A DNA stretch of 64,000 nt from Pratylenchus scribneri (taxonomy: Eukaryota > Nematoda > Chromadorea > Rhabditida > Pratylenchidae), in the NCBI GenBank assembly GCA_030063045.1, contig JAQSEB010000048.1, positions 1,116,001 through 1,180,000 of the forward strand, given 5' to 3'. Numbering within the stretch: the stretch's first letter is position 1; each line of letters opens with the position of its first letter. The notes under the pieces are model-generated. The model ran no database searches and had not been told where the DNA came from. It worked only from the letters and a program-made list of their open reading frames with translations. Below, one piece after another: positions 12,461 through 26,207 of the stretch. The position numbers and the translations under genes were made by a program.

Positions 12461-14060
12461 TGCATGGCTACCGATCTGTTTAATTTTTATATAAAATTTT
12501 TATTTGAATAATCTATTTATTTTACAGAATATTAAACTATTTTAACTTTTCTTATTAACAATTATTCCAAATAAAGAATTATTTCTTTCAAAAGAAGAGT
12601 CTATTGTTTTAATCATTTATAAAAAAAGAAAATTAATTCATTTCTTATTTAATCTGATGAGTTTTTATGGAATCAATATATATATCATTTTTATATTAAA
12701 TATTTTCTTTAATCGAAGCTGTATCCCTAATCAGAACAATCCAGTCCTTAATAATTTTCTTAATACAATTATCAAATAGAAAAATATCTAAAATCTTATA
12801 TGCTGTTCCGCTGATTTTTTAAATTTTTAATCTTTATTTCAAAGTAAATGAATTTTATTTTCTTATCATAAATTATTCCAATGGTATCCTTTTATATTTT
12901 TTAATGGATGTTTTTTTGCCTGTAATTATTTTTCAAGGAACCCCATCGATTTTTTTAAAGGAATTAATTTAATTAGTATAAATTTTTCCTAAAAATGTAA
13001 TGTTAAAATATTTATTTATTTTATTAATAGAATTTAAATAATTAATAAATATTTTATTTTCTACAATATTTTTAAATTTGTAAAAATTTTACAATTTTTT
13101 TTCATTAAAAATACCTATTTCTGCGTTCCATAATATGTTGATAATGTAGAAATTTATTTTTTAAAAATTTATTTCCTAAATTTAGAGAAAATTTTAAGAT
13201 TTTATATTGATCGTATTTTATATTTTCAATTTTTGCTAATTATTTGATAATTCTCTTAAAAAATATCGAATTTGTTCATCCTCATCTGTTTGTTTATGCT
13301 TCACATTTTCATTTTAACAATAGACCTAGTCCTCTAATTTCCTTAATAAATTCTTAATTATGTTCTATATGCCCTGAAATAAATAATATTTTGGAATTTC
13401 GGATAATTTCAATTTTATTATTTTTTTTTAAATTTAGTTTATTAAAATAGTAATTTTTAAAAAATAAAATTTGAATTAATTTTTTTTATAAAAATTTCAT
13501 TCATTTTTCTGGTTTCAAAATGATTTCGAAGCAAATATTAAATTTAAGAAGCTTGTTGTCAACAATGTAATTCTTTTTAAGATTTTCTAATACAAATATG
13601 ACTTGTTGAAGGCAGGCGTATCTTTAATTTTATAAAAATTGTATCAATTTTATTGCATTAAACTCTTAAAGAAATTTATGTTATTAATTTTATTCAATTT
13701 TACATAAAATAAAATGCCGATATATTTTAAATTTCCTATTTTGATGACACACTCCCAATTAAATCTCATTATTTGAAACTTTTTTATCACATTTTTATAA
13801 TTATCCTTTTAAAATTTATAAACCAAGAAAATCTGCCAATCATATTGGTTGAAGATGAATTTGTTTCTGTGTATTTTCAATGTCAAAATCAATGATGATC
13901 TTGCCTTCTGCCTTAATATTATACTTTATTATACTTTTGACGGTCCATATTTCCAATTTTAAGTATTAAATTTAAAATGTCATGCCAATCAGTTAATAAA
14001 AATGCTATAAAATCTTTTATTATTTTATTGATTAGTTAAAAATTTAATTTCATAATTTAT

Positions 14061-14288
14061 TCATTTGTTTAAATTTAATTTTTCATTGATTTTAGAGGTA
14101 ATAATTATTTTATTTTTATCATGAATAAATAAATTTATATAAAACAATTTATTCAAAAATAGTTTAATTTTTTTAATAAAATTAATTTCCATTACTTCTT
14201 TTAAAATAGAAAATTTTATAAAATTAGGTGATTCCTTGTGTAGTCTCGATTTCCGATTCAAATTTATTGCGTCATGCACATTTTTCAA
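14061..14288 (-). CDS. Candidate minus-strand frame, 75 codons
   Basis: Open from 14288 (TTG) to TGA at 14061. The N-terminal part spans the only mixed-composition piece (DAINLNRKSRLHKESPNFIK). The rest is lysine/asparagine/isoleucine-rich, as expected both for AT-rich coding DNA and for chance on the A-rich strand. No ATG until residue 33 (MEINFIKK). Family unknown. Confidence 0.25.
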   Translation of the reverse strand: MKNVHDAINLNRKSRLHKESPNFIKFSILKEVMEINFIKKIKLFLNKLFYINLFIHDKNKIIITSKINEKLNLNK

Positions 14289-15206
14289 ACATCTTTTTAT
14301 ATTTATATTAATTAATTTGCTAAAATTATTTTTTTTATTAAATTCTAATTTATAATTTTTTTATGATACTATTTATTTATATAAATATTCAAAGTATTTT
14401 TTTATTTTTTTTTTACAATTTTAATCCACTATTATTTATATTTTTTTTCTTTTTTCTTATTATCATAGTTAAATTATGCTTTCATTTCAAATTTTAAAAT
14501 ATTTAATTATATTAATAATTAAAAAATTGTTCAATTTTTTAAATAAATTGTTTAATTATTCAATTTTAACAATATATTAATTAATTTTTTTTTGAAATAG
14601 ATTTATAATTTATTATTTTCTTTTAATTAATTTTATATTAGATTTCTTAAAAAAATATTGATTTTTTATTTTTGTTCTAAATTTTTTATTATATTTTTAG
14701 TAGGATCCATTTAATGGATTGAAATGAAAATGATACAGACATGTCATCAAAAACATGTTATTTATCATTTAAATTTTTTATTCAAATTATATTCATAATT
14801 TAAATAATTGATTTTATATGATATTTTTAAATTCAACTTTGAACGAATTTTTTGACTTTTTTCAACATTTCTTTTAATTTTTTTTTGTTTTTTAATATTG
14901 CAAGATTTTTATTATGAAATATTATTGTAAGTAAATTAAATGATTGAATTGAATTCATAAAATTTTCTATTTTATTCAATTATTTCCATATTTCATAAAA
15001 AATAAATTTTAAAATTTTCTCAATGCTTTTTTTAAAAAGTTTTCAATTTTTATTAATATTTTTTAACACATCGGTATCGATTTTATAAATCTCATTTATA
15101 TTAATTTTCTTAAAAAAATATTGATTTTTTATTTTTGTTCATTAAAAAAATTATATTATTAGGAAATATCACGTTTGTTAAATAATTCGTATGATTTCTT
15201 CAACAG

Positions 15207-15279
15207 GTCAATGAAAATGCCTAAAAACGAATCATATACGAGAAAAAAGATCCAATACCATATCTTTTATTTTTATTGA
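15207..15279 (+). CDS. Candidate short exon, 23 codons
   Basis: The acceptor GATTTCTTCAACAG (AG at 15205-15206) is followed by SMKMPKNESYTRKKIQYH, then AT-rich sequence to TGA. Basic, mixed composition, isolated in an AT desert. Family unknown. Confidence 0.22.
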
Positions 15280-18200
15280 TAAATTATTTAGAATTATATG
15301 ATAATTAATTATAATTTCATCTCATAGTCGTCTGTTAAAATTAATTTATAATTCAAATTTGTGTACTAATTTAGATATTCTAAATTGTATCAATTATTCT
15401 TAATAAATTCAGTATGAATTTTGCTTTATTATTTCATTTCAATTTTCTTCTAAACCTTAAAGTTAAAAATACATGTATAAATTCAAATCATAATAATAGA
15501 ATTTTTCATTATTACTTTATCATTTTACTTTATTTGATATTAATATTGATATTATAATTTAATAATTCATTTATTTCAAAGGAATAAATTAAATTTTTTA
15601 TATTTTTTCCTTCTCATTTATTATCAATTAAATATATGTCATTTAAATTCATCAATTTTTATGTAACAACGTTAAAAATCAATGTGAACTAAAAACACAG
15701 AAAAAATGAATTTTTCTTTATATTATTTTTATCTCTAGAATTACAGTTAATATATTTTATAATAAATATAAAAAAAACATTAATTTTCATTTCTATTTTA
15801 TCTTCTGATTATTATCGCTCAAATTATTAAATTTTATTATTATTTTATTGAATTCTATTCAATATAATATTTTTAATATTCCTTGTCCATAATTATCTTT
15901 TTAATTTTTACGATGCTTTTCCTTTTTTAATTAGAAACATTAAAAAATAAAATTTTTCTTTACTTTAATAACGACAAAATATAGATTTTTAATATATCTC
16001 AATTTTTTCACAATTTTATTTTTATGCTTCTTATCCTTTATGTAAATAAAATCATTTTAATGAAAAGATTTTTATTTCAATTTATTTTTTTAATAAAGTT
16101 TTATATAAAATTTAGACAGATGATATGGATCTTCTAAATTTTTTCAAGATATATAGTGTAAAATCTATAATTTAGTAATTATAATTATTTGAAAATTTTA
16201 TTTATATATATATTTGTAATTTATTTTGAAATACCAAAATTATTAATTTTTATTAAAAGATAATATTTTCAAAAAAGTATTTTTATATTAATAATTACTA
16301 CAAATTAATCATTAATTCAATTATTGTATTTTATTTTTGAAAAATGCAACATTCAAAATATATATTTCATTGCCTAAATTAATTAATAAATTTTATTTTA
16401 ATCTATACAAATTATTATAAAATAAAAAATTTATTCCAGAAGAATGTGTTTATATTTTTATAAATTTATATAATTGATATGAACCAATCTATTAGAAATT
16501 TTTATCAATAAGTATTTTTCAATATTTATTAAAAAGTATAATTTTAATAATATAAAAATTTTTATTTATTTTGATATTTTTATTCTTGGATTATTTTTAT
16601 TAATTTTTATATTATTAAATCATTTTCATACTATTGCATTCTTATTTCTTGATATTTATTTAAAAATATTTCTCTTTATTAATTTTTAAAAAATAATGTT
16701 TTTATTTTATGCATAAGAATATAATAGATTGATTTGCATTCTTTCTTAAACTTTTTAATGTTTAATACATTAATTTTAAATATCAACAATCTTTAGTGTA
16801 ACAATTAAATTTGACATCCAAAGGGAAAGTTTATTTTTAAATCTTTATTAGAAAAAGATGGATTTCCATTTTTTAATTTAATTTAATAAAATGACAAAAA
16901 TTATTTTTTCAGATAAATATATATTTATATTTTTTGTGAATTAGATCTGATTTAATTTTTAAAAAATTCTCATTTGTATATTTTTAAAATTATTTCATTC
17001 GCCGCGTTAATAATTTATAACATTTTAATTTTTTTGTCATTATTTTTAAATTTAAAAATTTTTATTCAAATTTTCGGTCTTGTCTTCTCTTGGTTTTTTG
17101 TGAAAATTTAGCAAAAACTTAGAATTTAACTTCACATTATATAAAATAATTTCTGTGAAGCAAAAATATGTGTGAAATAAATTATGCAATGTATAATTTT
17201 TTATTCATTTAAGAATAAATTATATTTTATTCTAGATTTTATAAAGTATTTTAAAAAATTAAAAAATAAATACATTGATTTAATTATTGTGATATGATAT
17301 AAATTTATTTTTAATAATTATTTAATTATTAATATAGTTGTAATTTCAAAAAAGGGCAAAATTTACTTGATTATTTTTTCCAATGTGATTGATTCAATTA
17401 ATTTATTTTTGGTTGTTTTACCATGAAATACTTTCAATTCAATTTTTGAAGCTTTTACATTTACATAATATTTTTGATTCCTTTTAAAATAATTATAATT
17501 TAAAACTTTTATTTAAAATGTGAATTATTTTTTATTTTTTTCTCCTTTTTTAATCTGATCTGTTCTCTCACCTTGATATTTGTTCAAAATTTGCGAAAAA
17601 TTTTTAATTTATAATTTTATAAATATTTATAAATTTAATCAGCGTATTCGTCATTTTATTAATAAATTGAATTTGATAAAATCCAGATTATAGCAATCAA
17701 TACTAAAATAAAAAATTAAAAGAAGATTATATTTTATGGTATATATTTTATAATATAATTATTATTTAATAAACTCTTCTTATTAATAAATAAAATTTCG
17801 ATAGATCATTTTTTGCTTTTTATTATAATTTCATATATCTTTATTTTTATTGAAATATTTTTAGCATCATTACAGAAGATAATTTAAAATATTTTTAATT
17901 TTTTATTATTTTTATATAGTATTTTCAATAGAATAAATTTAGTTATATAATTTTAACATAATTTTTGCATTTTAATAATATATAAATCACATATATTTTT
18001 TCTGGATAAAATATTTTATCAAAATTAATAATATATATTCCCCAGCTAAAGAGATCAGAAACATGATGGCTGGTTTTCTTCCTCTTATTATTGTTCTATA
18101 AATTAGTTCAGTCAATTTTCAATTTTTAAATTTTTTATATTGACAAATTTTATTGAATATTAAGATTAATTTATTGTATTTATAACAAATTTTAAATTTA

Positions 18201-20234
18201 TCTGGCATTTAAAATTTAAAAAATTTTTCACTTTTAATATATTCATAAAATTAAACATAAAATTCAATAAATTTTTAGTCGTTAATTTCTACAATCAGCT
18301 TTTTAATCAATGCTTTGAGAAATCCTTTCATTTTCCCTCATTTTTGGATTTTGCATAGAACTATTATTTCGGTCCTCTCTTCTGCCGAATTTTTCTCTCT
18401 TTTTTTGACACCTTCTTTTAATTGTATTTTAATTTTGATTTAAATTTATTTTTATTTATTTTATTTATTTTTGTATTTTAAAAATATTTTTTTCCATTAA
18501 AAATATTAAGAATTTAATAATTTTTAATTAAAATATAATTTTCATTTATTTCATTTAAATTAAATTTAATATTAATTTATTTTTATTTTTACAATAATTT
18601 ATAAATGTCATTTTATTTTTTAATTTTAAATTTAAATTTTTTTTTATTTTCTCGAAATTCTTACGAATAATCAGAGGTTGGGAGATTTAATTTATTCTGA
18701 TAGATAAAAGAAATCAAAAAGTTAATCATTACTTTATCTTTTCTAATAAAATTATTAGAATATAATTCTAGGAAAACAATAATTTATATCAAATTTTAAA
18801 ATAATTTTTAGTTTTGTTTCATTTTATAATAAATAAAGATTTTTGGGCTAAAATCTTTTATCTAATATTTTAAATGCAATGTAAAAATTTAAATATGAAT
18901 GTTTTTTCTTTGTTTACGAGTTTACATGATAATAAATAATTATTATCTCTTCCTTAAAAAATTAATATTAATTTAAAAAAATAGTAAAAATTAAAAAAAA
19001 TATTAATAATCATAATCCATTTTTATTTATATTCAATTCTAGTTATGCTTCTAAAAATATTTCGAAACCGCCTATTTTTTATATTAATTTGATTTATATT
19101 CTAAAAAAAATTAAAACTGAATCGGATTCTCCAATTTTCAAGATTTTTTTTATTAAAAATAATTTAAAAAATTCTCTTGATGTATTAGTATTACTATTTT
19201 TTTAAGTATTATTAGAATAAATTTGATATAATATTGATTTTTACTAAATTTTTGTATATAATTGACTAATAAACAACTGAATTTAGGTTCCATTTAATTA
19301 AATCAAATTAATCAAGAAATTTTATAATTATTTTCTCAAAAATAACTCGCACAATTATAATTATATTATGTATAATATAAAATCTTCTAAATTTTCATTG
19401 TTATCAAAATATTTTTTATGGATTTTTTTTAATTTATATATTGTTTATTTGAATAGGTATTGAAAGTTACTTAATCGTGACAAATTTTATTTATTGAATT
19501 TAATTAAATAATTTAATAAAAATGCAAAATCTTTTGTATTTTCTAAATAATTTTTAATATTTTTTTAATACGAATTTTAATTTTTTTTTCTTTCTACGCG
19601 ATTTTAATGTGATGACTGCATATTCAATTGCATCATTACCATTTACATTTCATTAAAAAAGGAATATTTTGTCTTCATAATATTTATAAATTTAATCAAC
19701 TTTTTTTATTATTAATTTTATCACTGTTTCATGTGATATTATTATTGAATATAAATTTTATTAATTATTATTATTGAATGCATTTCTAAAATAAAAAAAA
19801 AAATTGATTTACTATTAATATAAAAATCCTTAACGATGTAACATTTATTTTCCGTAAATGTGTAAATTTGATTTAAATGCAAAATTTAATATTATCTTTA
19901 TTTTGATTTTTTTTGCTGTTGTAAGATTTGAATTTAAAATTAAAATTAAAAAAGCAATTTTTTTTAGATTTTTTTAATTCAATTTAAAATATTGAATTTT
20001 TGAGTTTTTCATGCATCCGATTTAATGCACTTATTACTGAAATTTTATAAATTTTTATTTGTGTGGAATCTTTATCTGTATTTTTATATTTTAAATTTAA
20101 TTACTTCCAATATCATAAATTATAAAATAATATTAAATTAAATTCTAAATTTTTTATGATAATTTATTTTATTTTATAATTTTATTATTATTTTTTTCTT
20201 AATTTACATTTAATTATGGCAAATTTTCAATAGT

Positions 20235-20366
20235 TTACCTTATTTTCCTCTCTTCGCGGCGCCATTGATGGTAAATTGTTGCCAAGAATTTTCCGCTAAA
20301 TCAGCCGGGAGGTTTCTGGGCAAAGGGGTTAATTTTTATACATTGGAACAGCTATATTTTGCTTAA
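20235..20366 (+). CDS. Candidate exon in a G/C-rich spot, 43 codons
   Basis: TTTTCAATAG (AG at 20232-20233) precedes an island (20250-20335) that is among the most G/C-rich outside the transposon. One + frame is open throughout (FAAPLMVNCCQEFSAKSAGR, then FLGKGV), with possible donor GGTTAAT at about 20327. Another + frame gives RGAIDGKLLPRIFR before a stop. Frame provisional, family unknown. Confidence 0.28.
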   Translation, partial: LPYFPLFAAPLMVNCCQEFSAKSAGRFLGKGVNFYTLEQLYFA

Positions 20367-21142
20367 ATTTTTCAATTTATACAATATTACATTGCATCGA
20401 TCATATTCATTTATATAACAATAAAAATTTAATATTTTCTTTCAACACTTGATTGTATAATAAGTTAAAATCATTGTTATTAAATCACATTCATATTGAT
20501 TTATTGACAATTATGGAAATTTTTATTTAAAAAAATCAATTTTTTAAATTTAATTTATATGATTTTTATAATTGTAATAAAATTGATATCATTGTATTTA
20601 GACTTTTAAAAATATTTATTATATTGAGGAAAATATATAAGTAATTTAAAATAATTATACAACATTTATATTTTATCATCTTAAATTTAATCATATATTT
20701 TAATTGAATAATATTAATATCAATCTATCGAAGAAATTACTCAATTTACCAAATACAAATTTTTTTTGATTACCTTTCGGTATAATTCCATTATAACAAT
20801 GTTTCTATATTGTTGATTTAAATTTTTTTTAAATCAATTCAAAATACTGCTAAAAATATTTAATTTTTTATAAATTTTAATTATAAAAGCCCTTCTGTAA
20901 TATAAGAAATGTCTAATATGAATTGATTTCATTTTTAAAATTTTCATTACATAATATGCTTTCTTTCAATGAATTTTACAATTTAATATTTTTTTAAATT
21001 ATTTTACTTATATTAATAATTTTAAATTTGTTTGTGTGAGATGATTTTTTCACAATTAATTATATTTTATTAATTTAATTAAATATAATTAAATTTTAAT
21101 TTTTTCACAATTCTTTTATTAATTTTTGATAATTTTTAATAT

Positions 21143-21409
21143 TTAATATAAAATAATCACTTCCTTCACAACACTCACCAACTTAGTAAAAGCAATTTTT
21201 AGTGGCTCAATAGCCAAAATCCAAGCAATTCGATTGAACATGAGAATTAGGGCATTGATGTGAATGGCGACAAATGTTTTGTCTCTACCCAGCGGTAATT
21301 GCTGGAAAAAATCAAGTGGGGCATCATCCCAAGATTTTATGTAAGGAATTTTTTTTATTATTTTTCGAATTTTATAATTTTCAACTTCACACAAACAAAT
21401 TAATTGCAA
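21143..21409 (-). CDS. Candidate exon with canonical donor, up to 88 codons
   Basis: The minus frame crosses the island 21155-21350 without a stop. It reads KSWDDAPLDFFQQLPLGRDK and then a hydrophobic helix-like run (IHINALILMFNRIAWILAIE). A perfect donor GTGAGT (GT at 21177-21178) follows codon TTG. Possible acceptors are TGATTTTTTCCAG inside the island, or AAG further upstream. The + strand has its own acceptor/donor pair in part of the island (TCTCTACCCAG and GTAAGG near 21342), so the antisense alternative stands. Family unknown. Confidence 0.35.
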   Translation of the reverse strand: MQLICLCEVENYKIRKIIKKIPYIKSWDDAPLDFFQQLPLGRDKTFVAIHINALILMFNRIAWILAIEPLKIAFTKLVSVVKEVIILY

Positions 21410-22162
21410 ATATTTATTTTATTATATATACAAATTTTCAATTCAATGTGACATATTAATATTATTTATTTTAGAGGTAAAAATTCAATTGTCATTTGTT
21501 TGCCCAAATTGTTAAAAATATTTATTTTATTTCTTTGAAAGAAAGTTTTTAAATTTATTTTATTTTTGCAAAAATTAATTCTATTTTATTATTCGGTTGA
21601 AAAAAAAAATATAAAAATTAATTTATAATAGTTAATTAACAGTCTACTGTTTAATTCTATTTTATAAATATACTAAATTATTTTTTTAAATGTCATTTTC
21701 ATAATGCTAAGAGTCGGCTTCTTTGAATATGTGTCCTAAAATTTTAAATATTTATTTAGTTCATTTTATAAATAAAATCGTTTTAATTATAGAAACAGTT
21801 AATTAATTATTTTTAATTTATTTTTTATTTCTTTATAGTAAATTTTCATATAATTTTAAAAGTTCATTAATATTAATATGGGAAGAATTAATTAATACTT
21901 TCAATAATTTAATTATAGTTTTTTATTAATTTGAAATATAAATTTATAATTATAATTTACGATGGTCTTCTCTGTAAAGATACCATGAGAAATACAAATG
22001 GATTTTTTAAATATATATTTTTTATATATGTATTTTAAAAATAATTAATTTTATAAAATTATATATATGAATTGTTTATTAAAATTAAATAAATTTGGAA
22101 TAATTAAGCTTTCTAACTAATAATTTTTTAATTAATGATCGAATTTTTTATTGTAAAATTAC

Positions 22163-22363
22163 TTGTGCCTAGATATTTATGGATATTGGGAATTAAAATC
22201 TTATTTATTGCGAAATGCGGATTATTTTTTCGGTTATTTTATATGGAAATATTTAAATTACATTTATTATTATTATAAATTAATTATAAATCAATCAACA
22301 ATAAAATTTCTCTGTATTAGCTTCAACAATTTTAATGATTTTTCTAGTACACATTCCTTCTAG
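22163..22363 (+). CDS. Candidate exon, 66 codons
   Basis: The frame follows an acceptor-like TTGTGCCTAG at about 22172 and reads DIYGYWELKSYLLRNADYFF then GYFIWKYLNYIYYYY. It is aromatic-rich and possibly membrane-associated. Its last third is antisense to the minus-strand candidate ending at 22295, so only the first two thirds are likely to be meaningful. Family unknown. Confidence 0.22.
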   Translation: MCLDIYGYWELKSYLLRNADYFFGYFIWKYLNYIYYYYKLIINQSTIKFLCISFNNFNDFSSTHSF

Positions 22364-22573
22364 AATATCCCAAAGAAAAAATGTACTTTTTAATCCAAAA
22401 AATCCTTCTGTCATTAATTTACCAGAAAAACTTATCATAATTTTGCATTCCATGAACAGCCCATTCTTTCTTGAACATTCTATTTTACTAATTTTTGCAA
22501 AATATTTCCCACAATCGAACATCAGAGCATTCCCAGGTTTTCCAAAATTATTTTTTGTTATAAAATTCGGATA
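22295..22573 (-). CDS. Hypothetical protein or exon, about 90 open codons
   Basis: The minus frame is open from about 22573, with an ATG at 22522, to TGA at 22295. It reads NNFGKPGNALMFDCGKYFAK, then cysteine-containing CSRKNGLFMECK and GLKSTFFLWDILEGMCTRK. Many GGA, GAA and GAT codons and four cysteines favour this strand over the 80-codon + frame (22335-22577) that mirrors it. It may be an exon in a minus-strand gene with 21143-21409. Family unknown. Confidence 0.38.
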   Translation of the reverse strand, partial: YPNFITKNNFGKPGNALMFDCGKYFAKISKIECSRKNGLFMECKIMISFSGKLMTEGFFGLKSTFFLWDILEGMCTRKIIKIVEANTEKFYC

Positions 22574-23465
22574 TTAATTTTCTAAAAAATTATGCGAATT
22601 TTGATTTTAAATAATTATTATTCTTTTTTTAATGAAATACTACATATAATAATCATCAATAATAAATTTAACAACTTGTAATATAATATAATTCACAGAT
22701 TCATCTTATTTGTTTTAAATTTTATATTTTATGTGAAATTTTTATTCATATCGAGTAGTTCCAAACCAATATCAATGCAAACAAAATCATTATTTTATAC
22801 ATCAATAAAAGTGATAGATTTGATGTATGTAAATTATTTTATCCTATATATATTATTTTTCAATTTTATAAAGAAACTAGGATTATACATATTTAAAGAG
22901 AATGATATTAATTTTTTTCTTCATTTTATATAAGTTGATGTTTGAGAAAAATTATAATTAATATTGTTTTCCTTGTTGGGTTGTATTCTGCCACTAAATG
23001 CGGGTAAAATTTTATTATATATACTTGGCTATATGATAAACAATATTTGAATTATTATAAATTAATTCTATTTATTTTTTTAATTTATTTCATTTAATAA
23101 ATTAAAATTTTATTAACAAGATTTTAGAGAAATTTTGTAATTTTCAATTTCATGAATTTAATAATATTTATTAAATTTTTTTAATTTACTTATATAAAAA
23201 TTTAAAACTGATATTTTCAGAAATAAAATATTTTAAACGTAATTATTAAAAAAATATTTAATAACATTTTTAAAGCTTTTCTTTGTTAATATAAAATTTT
23301 AAATTTTTATTTTCAATTTCCACTTTATTTTGTTGGAACAAAATTTAATCAATCTTTTTTTTCTTCTCCTTTTTTTCCTTCCGTTTAAAAATGGCCAATT
23401 ATTATTTAAAAAATAAAATTTTTATTTTCTAAGATTAAAAAAATTTTACAAACAAACGAAATCAT

Positions 23466-23567
23466 ATGTACACCACAATCATCAATTTTTTTGAATTAAA
23501 ACTATATTCCTTCTCTTTCATTCTCGTATTAATTATCTGCAATGCATGGTTTAGTAATTTGATATAA
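23466..23567 (+). CDS. Small hydrophobic ATG-started frame, 33 residues
   Basis: Reads MYTTIINFFELKLYSFSFIL then VLIICNAWFSNLI, with one membrane-type segment. Composition is more mixed than in the flanks. Family unknown. Confidence 0.18.
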   Translation: MYTTIINFFELKLYSFSFILVLIICNAWFSNLI

Positions 23568-24248
23568 TAAAAATATCGAAATTATTATTTTTAAAATTTA
23601 AGAAATTAAAAATTAATTTAAAATTTTTAAAAAATTTTTCAACGCATCGTATTATAATAAATCATTTATTTTATTTTACAATTTCTTGCCAATTTAATAA
23701 AAATATAAATTATAATTTTTATAATTAATTATAATTTATTTATAAACAATGATTGCTACGTTTTATATTAATTTATTTATCATAATTAAAATATTTTTTT
23801 AGATAAAAATTTTCATTATTTAATATTTTATGATGTATATTAATACAATATTTTTTATTTAAATAAATATTTTTTCTTAGAAGAATAAAATAATATTATT
23901 AAATATTTAATAAATTTTTCTATTTATTTTTTATTTATATTCTCAATTTATTAATAATTAACATTATTTGTTTGTAATTTAATTTTTATATTAAATTTTA
24001 TCTATTTTTAAACAATTCTTTAATTTTCGATTTTTCTGGAAATTCTAGGTGATATTTTGATAATCCGAAATATGTTTATTTAAAAAATTTAACTTTTTTA
24101 AAATTTGTTTCAGGAATTTTTTCATATTTCATTTTAATCTATATTATAATTTTGGTACTATTATAAAGAAATGGGATAAGATTTCCTTTATAAGGATTTT
24201 TAAAAAATTATGATGATCCTGGTGTGCATTGATAATTTTACTGCTTCT

Positions 24249-24347
24249 TTAACTTTTTTGAAATAATTTTTTAATATTACAACAATGTCTCTTTCTTTTC
24301 ACATAAACCAATAGCACGATCGCCATCATTTTCTTAAGTTTTTCCAT
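24249..24347 (-). CDS. Small basic ATG-started frame, 32 residues
   Basis: Reads MEKLKKMMAIVLLVYVKRKR then HCCNIKKLFQKS. A second minus frame in the same island has acceptor (ACTTAAG) and donor (GTAATATT) signals around NDGDRAIGLCEKKETL, which may be the true exon. Family unknown. Confidence 0.22.
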   Translation of the reverse strand: MEKLKKMMAIVLLVYVKRKRHCCNIKKLFQKS

Positions 24348-26143
24348 TTAGCAATTATTGTTGAATAATAATTGTAAAAAGAAAAAAAAATATAATATGT
24401 TAGCATCGATATGGGTTTTCTATTTAAAATTATTTCATTTTTAAATAAAATGTTCTTTGTGAATATATTAATTATTATTATATTATCTTAAATTAATTAA
24501 ATATAAATTTTTTAGATTATTCAATCGATTTAGTATTTTTTTTCAAAATAATTAAAATCTTTTATTTTAAAAATCCAATTCTAATATCGGAAATTTTTAT
24601 TATTTAAAAAGTTTAATGCCTTTCATATTATTTTAATAATTATATTATAAATATTGCAAATATTTGATGTCTCATTTTCATCGAATTTCTAGGATTGTTG
24701 ATATTTATTTTCATTCATTGATTTATTGATTTATTTTAATGAAGAAAATAACAATTATATATTTTTTCTTTTATATCTATTAAAGAGATCTATTTAATAA
24801 TTACATTTTTCCATTATCCAATTTTTTTGGAAAAATTTTTTAGGTATTTTATATACATAATTTGTATATTTTAAAAAACTTTTATAGACAAAATTATTAT
24901 TTTGTTTAAATCATCGCTTATTTTCTAACATGATTAGCTTTGATAATTTTTATTTCTTTTTTTAAAAATTTTAATTTATTATTTTTTTATATTTTTTAAT
25001 ATTTTCTCATGAATTTTAAATATATAAATATTTTTATTTTAATCATATTATAATAATTTCTATATCTGCTATAATCACCGCTTCTCTGAATTTTTTTTTT
25101 CTAAAAGTGTAATTACTTATTAGAAATTATCGTAGCAATTGCTTTTTTCAATTATTATTATTTCAATTATTATTATATCTTTTTAATATATATTTCAAGA
25201 AATTTTATTTTTATATAAAAACATTATAAAATTATTTATTTATAAATTACTTATAATTTATTTCGCAAATCTGAAAATTTTTGAGGATAAAATTTACTAT
25301 AATTATTATTTTTATAAATTAGAATATTTTATTTTTTCCATTAAAATAATTTAATTAAAAACAAATATTTTTTCTTTTTATTATGATATTCTATTTTATT
25401 TAATCATTTTTTATAAATGTTAATTTAATGATTCCTGAATATCCAAATTTTCATTTTTCGGGCTATTATTCCTCTTTGAGCATTATATGCGATGAGTCGC
25501 AGCCAGGCATTTGTTCTGATGAGTTTAATTTTTATTGATATACCATGAAATTTTTATTTATAGAACAATTAAATTTTATCTTTAAAAATATTCAAAATTA
25601 TTTATTATTCCTTTTTATTATTCACGTTCATGGATGGGCCATGAATAAAAAAGGAATTTTAATAATATCTCTTTAATGAAATTATATTTAGAAATTTGTC
25701 ATATTTTATATATATTTCTGTTTATTTTTCCAAAATTTCGATCTGGTTCACGATCAAGGCTCGGGCGTACGCGGCGTTTGAAAGCACTGAAATTAACTAT
25801 TTTAGTAAATATATTTTTTGAATATGAGCAAATATCAATAAGAGATAATAATTATTAAAATATTCAGATGAATTATTTCTTTTTGATAAAATTAAATTAT
25901 TTTTATTATTATAAGGTCCATTTAACTATGATAGCGTCTATATATAATCGTTTAATTTTATATTATTATTATTTTTCGGAATTTATTTAATTTTAAAATT
26001 AAAATGTTTATTTATTTATCTCTCACATATCTGTTAATATTTATTTTTTTGATCTGCTTTTTAGCAGAAAATTTTATATATATTCAAATGTTTTTAGCAT
26101 ATTACTTTAAATTTTTAGATAAACAAATTAATTAGTCTTTCAG

Positions 26144-26207
26144 TCAGCAAATGGATGAAAATCGTGAAAAATTTTTAGTCATTAAATCCACAAATAAAAT
26201 GAGTTGA
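26144..26207 (+). CDS. Candidate short exon, 20 codons
   Basis: ATTAGTCTTTCAG (AG at 26142-26143) is a textbook acceptor. It is followed by QQMDENREKFLVIKSTNKMS and TGA. Charge-rich and purine-first. Lies about 520 bp left of the Merlin insertion. Family unknown. Confidence 0.27.

Larger units (their letters stand above)
12461..20230. other. AT desert, few islands
   Basis: The longest near-featureless stretch. Possible pieces: 12700-12800, 13260-13360, 13505-13625, 13820-13940 (NQENLPIILVEDEFVSVYFQ), 16795-16850 (acceptor CAATCTTTAG then VTIKFDIQRES), 18035-18100 (YSPAKEIRNMMAGFLPLI), 18285-18360 and 19590-19650. Each is under 45 codons and isolated; none is named. 14700-14760 holds two small palindromic motifs. 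Confidence 0.5.

Noticed and set aside
22335..22577. 80-codon + frame
   Set aside because: Mirror of the minus frame, which has the better coding-type codon pattern. Kept as an alternative only.
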